Assembly: GCF_000485595.1 (NCBI RefSeq)
Contig: NW_014577320.1
Location: 269,469 to 299,387, forward strand
DNA length: 29,919 nucleotides
Direction of reading: 5' to 3'
DNA from: Priapulus caudatus
Taxonomy: Eukaryota; Priapulida; Priapulimorpha; Priapulimorphida; Priapulidae
Part shown: positions 1 to 10,400 of the stretch, piece by piece
Layout of the letters: the number at the start of each line of letters is the position of its first letter
How positions within the stretch are numbered: the first letter of the stretch is position 1
Made by a program: the position numbers and the translations under genes
The notes under the pieces: generated by a model
Seen by the model: only the letters and a program-made list of their open reading frames with translations
The model's database searches: none
What the model was told of the DNA's origin: nothing

Positions 1-1260
1 GACTGTCGCAAGTTTTTGTTTGTGTGGCGAATCATGCGTTGAGGGAGTTCATGCAGCTCTTGTTGTTTTGGATACCTCGTCTACGTTGAGGAACGGGTCG
101 TATTATGCGCTCCCGTTTAGAAGTCTGTTTAAACTGCCGTTGCGCTAACGGTAGTATTTCAGCGTGATATGAGTGGAAAAAGTGCCGGTGAGGAGGACCG
201 GTAGTTTCGTAGAGATGGTGGCCCGAGCATAAACTTGGTGGGCTCGGGCCCCCGGGTCGGAACTAATTTTGAACGCTGCCGGCGGCACGGGAGCGATTTT
301 TTCTCGTATCTTCCAAAATTTTCGCTCTCGTAATTGTTGTTACCAGAGCGCTTTGAAAGCTGACGGGAGCGAAATCGCTCGCCGCTCCCGTGTATTTTTT
401 TCGCTGATATAGTCGCACCGCAGAAATCAGGTCAGAGTGTAAACACAGACGTTCATACTAGCATAACAGGAGTGTAGTACTAATGCCGCGTAAAGTCTGT
501 TATTAGAGAAGCTTGTGGATTACTAGTCAGATAGTAACACGGGAATGGCAATGACAGAAAGTGCTCTGAATTACTGACATAAAAACTCAATAATATTTAG
601 CACACAGAATTGCACGCCCTTTTGTTTTAATTATGCACTTGGTTTGAAGGCGCCATTTGTGATTTTGAGAGTCGGCATACGATAAAATTTATTGCTGGTA
701 TGATGTGGTCAAATCCATTTTCCTATGCTATAACTGCATAAAATCTTAGTGTTTTTAATGTTTGTGTAATCAGTGATATTTCTGCTGTCAGGTGAGACTA
801 TATTCAGCTATATTTCATTTTTGAGCAAAAATCTCGAAATAGTAAGCTTTTAAGAGAGATGATTTCACCCATCGTTTCTTGTTGCCAACAGCGTAGATCA
901 GATTCCTTAAAATCGCATAAGGTGGCGTAATGGCGGGAAGTTTGTGCATGGGTGTCAAGTGGATAAAAGCGCTAAATTCGTGCATTTTTACGTGCCGTAG
1001 TTTATTAGGTAGGTTGTGTGCAGGATTTAGCACAATATCCAGACCCAATACCACGTCATACTTTGAAAGCTTGAGTGAGCCTCAGCTGGTCTTAGACTTC
1101 GGTTAGGTAGTACTCATAGCTATATGACAAACTCGCAGTCTCAAAAACTCAGCCCTGAGGTTGCTAAAGTATATGACCAACCGCAACTCGGAATATGTAC
1201 ACTTTTTTAATAATCGAAGTTCTCGTCGGATCTTGAACAGCAATCTGCGCTCGCTTCCAG
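1..1260. other. Upstream region, probably 5' flank or first intron of IPO7
   Basis: I could not find the importin start codon or the ~55 missing N-terminal residues on the + strand here, so this is most likely intron. There is an inverted repeat at 286-392 and a pyrimidine stretch before the exon E1 acceptor. Open frames at 815-1054 and 1161-1260 have no coding support. Confidence 0.5.
286..392. repeat. Inverted repeat, MITE-like
   Basis: CACGGGAGCGATTT (286-299) is complementary to AAATCGCTC...CCCGTG (372-392), apart from a 6-nt insertion in the right arm. The 107-bp structure resembles a short foldback element. No target duplication is obvious. Confidence 0.4.
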
Positions 1261-1417
1261 GTGTAATTTATCTCAAGAACATGATCACACAGTTCTGGCA
1301 GCCGCGCGAGCCGGAGAAGCCAGGCGACGTGGTGCCGTTCAACATTCACGAGCAGGATCGCGCCGAGATCAGGAACGCGATCATAGAAGCTGTCATACAA
1401 GCGCCCGACATCATCAG
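1261..1417 (+). CDS. IPO7: IPO7 exon E1 of window
   Basis: The exon follows the acceptor cgcttccag and starts at the second base of a Gly codon, reading [17 protein letters not shown] and ending DIIR. This is the second half of the importin-beta N-terminal (IBN_N) domain, where RanGTP binds. The donor is ATCAG|GTAGCG, phase 2. The protein start and the preceding ~55 residues are not visible in 1-1260. Confidence 0.95.
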
Positions 1418-4400
1418 GTAGCGTTGAGTCGGATGCTGCGCATTTACTCCGCGATTGGGGGGAAAAGGGGAAGATGCTAGGGGTGTCTTTAACTACCAAC
1501 TATTTAATGAGTGTAACCCAGTGCATTTGGACTGCATTTATTGTTTTTTGGTTATGGTGTGTTTGAGCAGTATGACAGTAAAGGAAAGTAAGGGGAAATC
1601 GAATGTCATGGCGCGAATAATTTGGCCGTATTTTATTGTATCAGATTGCCAAATTTTGTACAAACTGATTGGACGAGATTAGTATACAAAATTACGTAGA
1701 GCACCTACTGGTTAGCACTTAGATGTTTGTACGATAGTAATAAATTGCTCCACATGTTGTTTCTTGTTTTAGTTTGTTATGACAAGAATTAAAGCTTGTC
1801 CTTTTATTAGGCTGTGAAAGGGGAATGTAGCCTTACAGCATTATTCGTGCGCGAGACAGGCTGGAGTGCACGTGATGAAAACCGATCCAACTCTGAACAT
1901 TCGCTGATGTCTTTCAGAATGAGCTTTTTAACCCTGATGCCGCCGACCAGCCTGTCGTGCGCGCGCGACAAAGCGTCCCTTGCCGTGATAGTAGGTAGCG
2001 GTGCCTCGTGATCAATGCGCGAGAGGTGGACGCGGCGGTCAGCGAGCGAAATTCCCGCGTGTGTGTAACGTGCTGTGTGCGTGCGCGTGTGTTTTGCAGG
2101 GTGCAGCTGGTCGTGTGCATCAGCAACATGGTGAAACACGACTTTCCGTCTCGCTGGCCACAGATCGTTGAGAAGATCAACCTCTACCTTCAGTACACCG
2201 ACTATCGGACGTGGGTCGGCGCTCTGATGTGCCTCCATCAGCTCGTCAAGAATTACGAGTGAGTTGGCTTCTCGCCCGCCGCCGCGAATCCCGGCGGGTT
2301 ATTAGCGCTGATTTGTTCGCGCACGTACGACACGCGACCGAGTGTTCCTTAAAGTGATTACGTCACCGTAAATAATAAAGGTTTTTACAAAATAAGTCCA
2401 CTTTTTCACAAACTGTAAGTGATTCTGTTCACTTTTTATGGTTAAATTGCTTCATTATACTTCCTATTTTCCTATATCGTTCGCTGTGAACAAACGCTTG
2501 TGACTCGTACATAGCCCATAGCAAGAAATGTTGTGATCAATATATCAAATCGCCCAGATTTTTTGAATTTTTAACTAGTTGAAAAACAATCTTATTAGGT
2601 AAGAATTTGAGGATCTGTTAGTACTTACTTTCAAGTAAAAAAAACTCATGGAAAATGAAAACTTCATATGAGTGGGAACCCTGAACATGTCTGCATCACT
2701 GTGGGTGTGTGGCTTACACATCTCCTGTCATGATCATTATTTTTTGTATGCTGGCATGATGCTTTATTGCTATAACTTGTACAAACTGTGAATGCTTTTA
2801 TGGCGTGTAAGAGTTCATTTCTCGTAGCTGAGCTATTTTTGATTGAACTTTTTCTGATATGACCAAAGAATATCGTAGTTTATCTTTCAATGATATATTG
2901 ACAATGAACATGTCTCAGATGGAATGAAACCCCAAAGGTGTCATATTTTATGCCAAGTCTCAAACTTTGGCCTGTTGCTTTTTTGGGTCATTCACACGTG
3001 ATCATCGTGATCTATCGTGATTCATACGTGTATAGCGGGTTCGTTTGCTCGATAACTTCGCTTTGTGGCTCTGCAGTCTGTAGCTTGCATTGCAGACATG
3101 GCAGTAATGATAACTTTGCGAGCGGGTTTGCTTCTAATGCTCCGTGAATAAGGAAACGTAGCGGGTCTGCTTCTAATGCTCCGTGAATAAGGAAACGTAG
3201 CGGGTCTGCTTCTAATGCTTCGTGAATAAGGAAACGTAGCGGGTCTGTTGGCTAATGTTAATGCTAAGATAACACTTACGACTAATGTTAATGTTACGAG
3301 AGGAGCGGTGACAGAAACACATCGCAGCTATTAGAAAACTTACGATAACAGGAACTTCATCACAAGGCTGCTGATTGGATTAGAATCGATCACAAGATTC
3401 AAATTCATACACATTTATTGTATATCACAGTAATTTATGCATATTATGATGGCTAACCACATGTAAATAATATTTGATGAAAAACGACGCGGTCATGAAT
3501 TTATTCTGCACAACAACACAAATTCTCACACTGTAACACGAGACGCGAGAGTCGTGGCAAGTGGCAGAGTCATTTAAAACGAGAACAAATGCCATACGCC
3601 ATTTGTAAATGTTTTGTTTTGTTTTATGATTGGTAGATAATTAATGATTTTGACGTGTTTTTCAAGAAAAACACATTTTATTCATTATTATAAAATATAA
3701 TATCACTATAATTGTAATTCGTAGTGCAAATGTGTTATTTTCAACTTAATATTAAAGTTACGAAAGTGTCTGGGCTCTCGTAATGTTAAGAGGGTATTTA
3801 GCTCATCTGACAAGTCAGATGCAGCTTGTAGAATCGCATGAGCGTGCGTCCGTCCGTGTGTCTGTCAACAGTTGGGCACAAATCTAAACGGCTCGACGTA
3901 CGGTCACGATATTCGGGACGTGAGGATGGTAATCCGAAAACGAGTTTGGATGTCGAAGCTGGGGGTCAAAGGTCAAGAGGTGTAAAAGAAGGGAACATTC
4001 CCTCCTTAACTTAAGGTATAGGGAGTAAATGCAGAATTGTGGCACAAATCTAAACGGCTCGACCTAGGCTCGTGATAGTCGGTGTATAGCATCATGGTAG
4101 GAAAGCCATCACTGTGCCGAAATTGGAGGTCACAGGTCAAAGGGGGCACAGGGCAGATTTTAGACATTTTCTGAGGACATGGTCTGATGGAGCGATTGGG
4201 GAACTTTTTTGTTTCAGCGGTGACCTACCATTTTTATGGCTTTATTGAAAGGACCATGAAATGTACTTTCCGCTGACATGCGAAGAGTAAGTGTCGGATA
4301 ACCTTTTGACCCTCAAGAGGAGGGTTAAACATGGATTTGTTGACTGTTAACAAAGGACTGACTGCTTTTGCTATTGGCGGATGTGAGTGCTACAGTTGGC

Positions 4401-7400
4401 GCAGTTCAATTCCAAAAGCAAATGTTTTGTTGAACAAAGGTTTACTGCCCTTAATCAATGATTTTCTAAAACAGTCTGATTAGCACCGCTGTATTATGCA
4501 ACACTGTAATGAACCCTGGATTGCTCGCGTGGGTAGGCAGAAACAATGGGGGCAGCCCATTTAGGCATGCAATGGGGGTGAAACTGGCACCTATTCTAAA
4601 ATCATAATTATCCTGGCAACCGCAATGCAAGATGGTTTAACTCACAGGTTGAGGCGAAAATTCTCGCCTGCCTGAATATAAATTGGATTCCAGCAAACTC
4701 AATGGAGTGCAGGTTATCAACGCACATGAAGGGATGCCATCTTTGAATTTGGTGATGACACTTGCACGCGCCAGTCCTGCGCGGCAACTGCTTTTTGCTA
4801 TAGAGGCCCCTCCACCGTCGCCCCCTCCCACCACTCTCCCCCCACCACTACGCTCGGCGCTTCGGAGACGCAATATCCATGATATACATGTTAATATAGC
4901 GAAGTCATTAAAGTTGCCAGCACTAGTAATCTTATACTGTACTACCGGTATAGCAAAGGCCCTAGCAATCTATAGATTTGTTTTTTTTTTTGGTTTGCCC
5001 TTATTGTTTTTTTGGTATTCATTTGTTTACGTTGGTTTCGGGTTGGTACTTTTCGGGTGGGGTAGTTGTATTTGTCGTTGGATAGATGACTCTGTATTAG
5101 TATTATCCTAGATATATGGCTCTGACGCGAACAGGCGGTGAATGGGAGGTGGCTCTTCATTCGTTTGCACAGTTGAGGTTAGCATCAGAACACCTCTGTC
5201 AAGGTGGAGCCGCTGTCGCTCTGTCCAGTCTGTGGCACTTGTTCATTCTCGTAACTTAGCGATGTTTTTTGTCAACGGTTTACGAGTGGAAGTTAATGTT
5301 AAGACTAATTTTGTTTCTGACAACAGGCCCCTGGAAATTAAGCACGTCTGTTGCGTCCACATTCTACCAATGATAATAACTAGATACACCAGTGCTTCAC
5401 TATCTTTATCACAAAATTTGGTTCACCCGCGACAAAATTCCCTTATGTATTTCCACCAATTTTCATTCATCCTTGGGTGAACCATTCACCAGTTTATGAA
5501 GCACTGAGCTTCGCTACTAACACTGAAGGTGGAAACAAAACTTGATCGGCACGGCGAGGCGCCAACGACGTTGCGTTTAGCGAGTGACGCGCGTCGTTGT
5601 CACAAGTAGATTTGTTATTTGACGACAACCTTTGTCGTCACAGATACAAGAAGCTCGACGAGCGGGGTCCGCTCAACGAGGCGCTGGAGCTGCTGCTGCC
5701 GATGGTGTACGAGCGCATGCTCCACCTGCTGCAGGACTCGTCCGAGCCCGCCGTCCTCTGCCAGAAGATGATACTGAAGACCTTCTTTGCCCTCACGCAA
5801 GTACGTCGGCCTCCGCGCGACCGCCGCTCAGTCAGTCCGTGGGGCAAATTGTTACGTAGGGCGAGACCAGAAAGTTTAGGGCAAGATAGCTTTTGCGGGG
5901 AGGGCACCAATGGTCCCATTTCATTCAAAGAAGGGTAGTCGAGGCCCGTTTTTAACAACACGGGTATGGGTACAAACCATGGAATTTATGAGAAATGCAC
6001 CGAGGTGTCCCAGGTACGGTAGCCATGAGAGTATTGCTGTGGATATCATCCAAGTTTTATGGGGACCACGGAAAATGAGGGGCAACTGGCGCTGTGGTTA
6101 AATTCAGCCTGAACAGACTAACGTCGCCTGTTGCTAAACTGTAGGGATTGTGTTGTCGGTTTGTGTGAGTGTACATGAGGGTTTTCTGTGCATGGCTTGA
6201 TCCAAAAAGAACTGATCTGTTCTCTATGGGGCAGACACCATGCTACAATAATGCCATCTGCTTCCGTGCACATAATTTGACTTGTATGGAGTTTTGTGCT
6301 AAGAATAGAGCAGCAACAACCTGCCTAGTAAGCTTGGATATCATTAGGAATCTTTGTATCCTTGATTTGCACATCGTAGGCAAGCATGATAGCGTGATTT
6401 TGTTTGCAGTACTTCCTGCCTCAAGACGTCATCTCAAGAGACACGTTTAGTCGCTGGATGGAGTTGATTAGGACCGTGCTCGAGCGACCAATACCCGACG
6501 TGAGTATCAGCCGGTGCTTGACCGACGTACTGACGTCGCATTATCTTGCCTGGACTTTGGATCGTGTAGTAAACTGGTAAATGGCACCGACGAAATTTTC
6601 AAATGCAAGCATAAAGTGTTCTGCGGTGTGAGGTTGTTATTACTGTGTACGTCTGGTGTCCTAATGGAAGTTATCTTTAAATTTCCATTTTAATGTAATG
6701 TGCTTCGGTTAGCATTTCATGTTGCAAAAAAAGTTTGAGCAATTCTGTGTGAACTATTTTACGCACCGTGGAAGTAGAGTGTGATTAAAGGCATCTTATT
6801 TCTTCAATATTCCCGCCATTTGACTTAAATAGTGGCGGTGTTGGATACCTGAAACCTGAAGTAGACTGGAGCGCAGATGATGAAAACCGATCCAACTCTG
6901 AACATCCGCTGATGTTTTCACATTATGAGCTTTTTAACCCTGATGCCTCCAGTCTATCTACGAACATTTTGCGCATACACGACGTGCATTGGTTGGCTGC
7001 AGTATTGATATTAGCTGGTGTCTTTTTGTGCGTGCATTTCTGGGGGGTTGGTCAGACTGGTCAATGCCGGTGCCGCCTGGTGATGTCCTGTTTTGTCCGT
7101 GCAGGCTATATCGCAGCTAGATGAGGATGACAGGGCTGAGAGTCCATACTGGAAAGCTAAGAAGTGGGGTCTTCACATACTCGCACGGATATTTGAACGG
7201 TAAACACATGGTGTGCATGTGCGTGTGCATGTCGCCTGGACATCGTTTGCATGGCTTGATCCAAAAAGAACTGTTGTGTTCTCTATGGGGCAGACACCAT
7301 GCTACAATAACGCCACCTTACGCAATGCACAGGGTTTACTTGTATAGTGTTCTGTGTAAAGTAAAGCTGGCCACATTCTACCTGGTAACCTTAAATGCTG

Positions 7401-10400
7401 TTTAAAACATTGTCAATTCTCATAGTTCCAGCTACAGTATTTGTTGTTCCGTCCTGTACGAATATTGACAATTGTCGCTCCCTCCGATTTTATTATAAAT
7501 GCATAAACATCAAATTGGAGAGTCAAGGTTAATGTACTGTGTGTGGTGTCACAGTTTCATTAAACCTGCATTCATCCGTACTTCTTCCCGTTTCTCAGGT
7601 ATGGCAGTCCAGGCAATGTAACCAAAGATTACAAGCAGTTCTCAGATTGGTACCTGAAAACGTTTTCCGGTAAGTAGGACTGCGGGTTCGTACAAGAGGA
7701 TGCGCTCATGGTTTAGCAGCGAGCGTAATTCGGGGGGCCGACGTTGCAGCTTCCAGCAGGTGCATGTCAATGCCGTGTCATGTATCCTTCCTGAAGATCT
7801 GCGAGAGTAGGTCGGAGTTGTTTGAGGCAATTTGCTGATCACTTATCGCATTGCGCCATAGGTACTCTGGACAGACGTCAAGCAAACTATCCTGGCCTAG
7901 GGGCCCGTTGTCAGACTCAAGATTCGTCTCAACGTTAGTCTTAGCATGAACTTTTCCTCATACCTGTGTACACTGTGCATGAGAAACTAATAATTTTACC
8001 GTGTTTCTGTTGACAGTCTATGAGGAAAGGTTAATGTCAAAACTGGTGTTATTTTGTTTCTGGTAACGAGCCCCAGATTTATGTGAATTCTAGATCAACA
8101 GAACAGTATGTTGTAAACTGCGCCATTTTGACAAAGCTTGTTGAAATATTTATTATTAGATATTACCTTATCCCACCATACCTCGATTGTTTTCATCGTA
8201 TATTTCTGGCAGTTCAATTTCAGCGAGGCAGTAGAATTTGTGTGTGGAGATGGGGCTTAGCCAGTCGACAGTAATTTGACATTTGACATTAAAATAAGTG
8301 CTGTGTTATATGTGGAAAGTCATAGAAATTGCAATGTGCAACAATCTGTGCCATCGTGAGTGTGCGTGTGCAATAATAGGTCTGTAGAAATCTTTATATT
8401 GACTTGATAAAATCCCTGATGATGAATTGTATTTGCAGCTGGTATTTTAGAAGTTCTATTGAAGATACTCGACCTCTACAGACAAAATATCTACATAGCA
8501 CCTAGAGTATTACAGCAGTCTATTAACTACGTCAACACAGCGTAAGTAAATCGTAGAATATTTAAGATTGCCGTTTCATGACATTTAACCTCGGGGGTGG
8601 GGTTGGTCCTGTTCCTCGTACTTCCTGAAGCTGTGAATATATAAATGGTTGGTTATTCATATACAGTTGGACCTCGATTATCCGAACGAGACGGGCGGTG
8701 AGAATTTTGTTCAGATAACTGATCTGATCGTAAATAATTTAAAGGACTAACTCTACAGCGCTAAAAAAGGAAAAGTGAACAATCAAATATCTTTTCTTTA
8801 ATAATGAATAACAGAAATGGATTGAAATATTTATTAGCTCATCTGACATAGTCAGATGCGGCTTGTAGAATCGCATGATCGTCCGTCCGTGCGAGCGTCC
8901 GTCCGTCCGTGCGAGCGTCCGTCCGTCCGTCAACAGTTGGGCACAAATCTTAACCGCTCGACGTACGGTCACGATATTCGGGACGTGGGGGGGTAATCCG
9001 AAAACGAGTTGGGATATCGAAGCTGGGGGTCAAAGGTCAAAGGTCAAGAGGTGTAAAAGAAGTGGTAACATTCCCTCCTTAACTTAAGGTATAGGGAGGA
9101 AATGCAGAATTGAGGCACAAATCTAAACGGCTCGACGCTAGGCTCTGGTGATCACGTCGGCTGTATACTGCATCATGGTAGGAAAGCCATCAAACTGGTG
9201 CGAAATTGGCAGTCAAGGCAACAGGTGCACGATGGGCACAGTGGCAGATTTAGACATGTTTCTGGTAGGACATAGGTGTGACCAAAAACCCGCCGGTCTA
9301 GACAACCCTTTTTTTGTTGCTCAGCGGTGACCTACCCTTTTGTACTGGCTTTATGAAGAGAGCCATCGAAAGTGCTTTCCCCTGACCGTGCAGGAAGAGT
9401 AAGTGGTCCTGATAATCCCTCTTTGACCCCTCAACGGAGGAGGTCTAAAACATGGATGATGTGTGCAGGCTGCTTAACGAAAGGCAGTCGAACTGTCGTG
9501 TTTGCCAATTAGAGCCCATCACCTGTTCAATGTAGGCTACCACAGTTGCACCAGGCATTTAATTGCGCAAAGCGCCAATATCGTTTATAATCACGTCAGC
9601 AGACACACCTGCAGAGTGAGCCCAAGACCGCTCTGCGGCCTTGTTTTCAATTTATCTCAAAATAACGACCTTCATTATGTCAGTGCAATGTTGCAAAATC
9701 TAGCTTGAATTTCATCACCTGAACAGGGGTTGACCCAACGACTCACGGTGTCCTAAGTGTTACTGTCACATGCGACAAATCTATGTGTAGCAAGATGTAC
9801 AAAATTACAAGCAGTTTCTAGATGGTACCGCTCAAAAGTTTTCGGGTCAGTCAGGAGTGCAGGGTTCGGACCAAGAGGACGAGCGCGCGTGGTTTAGGCG
9901 CCGAGCAGTAATTCCGGGGGGCCGACGCTTGCACTGTCCAGCAGGGTGTCCATGTCAATCGCCGTGTCATGTATCCTTCCTGAAGATGCTGCGAGCGTAG
10001 CGGGTCGGCAAGTTTGTCTTGACGGCAATTTGCTGAGCACCTAATCGCATTGCGCCATACGGCTACTACCCGGATCAGACGCCAGCACAATTATCTTGTA
10101 ATAAGGGCTGCCGCGTTGCCAGACTCAAGATTCGTCCTCAACACGTTAGTTACCATAGAACTTTCTCATACCTGTGTAACCACTGTGCATGAGAAAGCTA
10201 AATAATTTTCCGTGTGTTCTGTGACAGTCTATGAGGCAAGGTTAGATGTCAAAACTGGGTGTTATGTGTGTTCTGGTAACGAGCCGACCAGATTTATGTG
10301 AATTCTAGATAACCAGAGCAGCGATGGTGTGTAAACTGCGCCATTTGTGCGAGCCGATACGCCTTGTCTGTGGCAAGATTATTGTTATCTCAGTTAGATA

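Larger units (their letters stand above)
2259..5643 (+). other. Intron 2 of IPO7, repeat-rich
   Basis: This 3.4-kb intron contains a 39-bp tandem repeat (3122-3247), a copy of a dispersed repeat (3800-4410), foldback elements near 5240-5334 and 5390-5506, and AT-rich sequence. The open stretch 4683-5111 reads through a CCNCC-rich segment and a T-rich tract and has no recognisable protein features. Confidence 0.8.

Noticed and set aside
815-1054. Open frame on the minus strand; part of it (899-960) resembles the H/ACA RNA at 7290-7330
   Set aside because: The shared stretch is about 20 nt plus a gapped flank. The first hairpin (GCATGG...CCATGC) is not present and no host gene on that strand is known, so I treat the similarity as chance or a very old fragment.
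1-1260. Search for the importin-7 start codon and first exon
   Set aside because: No + strand frame here encodes a plausible N-terminal importin segment ending in QA before the exon E1 acceptor, so the first exon is assigned upstream of the window.
4683-5111. 142-codon open frame with a Pro-rich part and a hydrophobic tail
   Set aside because: It lies in intron 2 and runs through a CCNCC-rich tract and a T-rich tract that would encode Pro and Phe in any frame. No homology, no splice logic.
7940-8035. Hairpin TTTCCTCATA/TATGAGGAAA with inner AGAAAC/GTTTCT, looked like an H/ACA hairpin
   Set aside because: No H or ACA box at the required spacing, and the outer sequence forms terminal inverted repeats of a MITE (7897-8076) with relatives elsewhere in the window.
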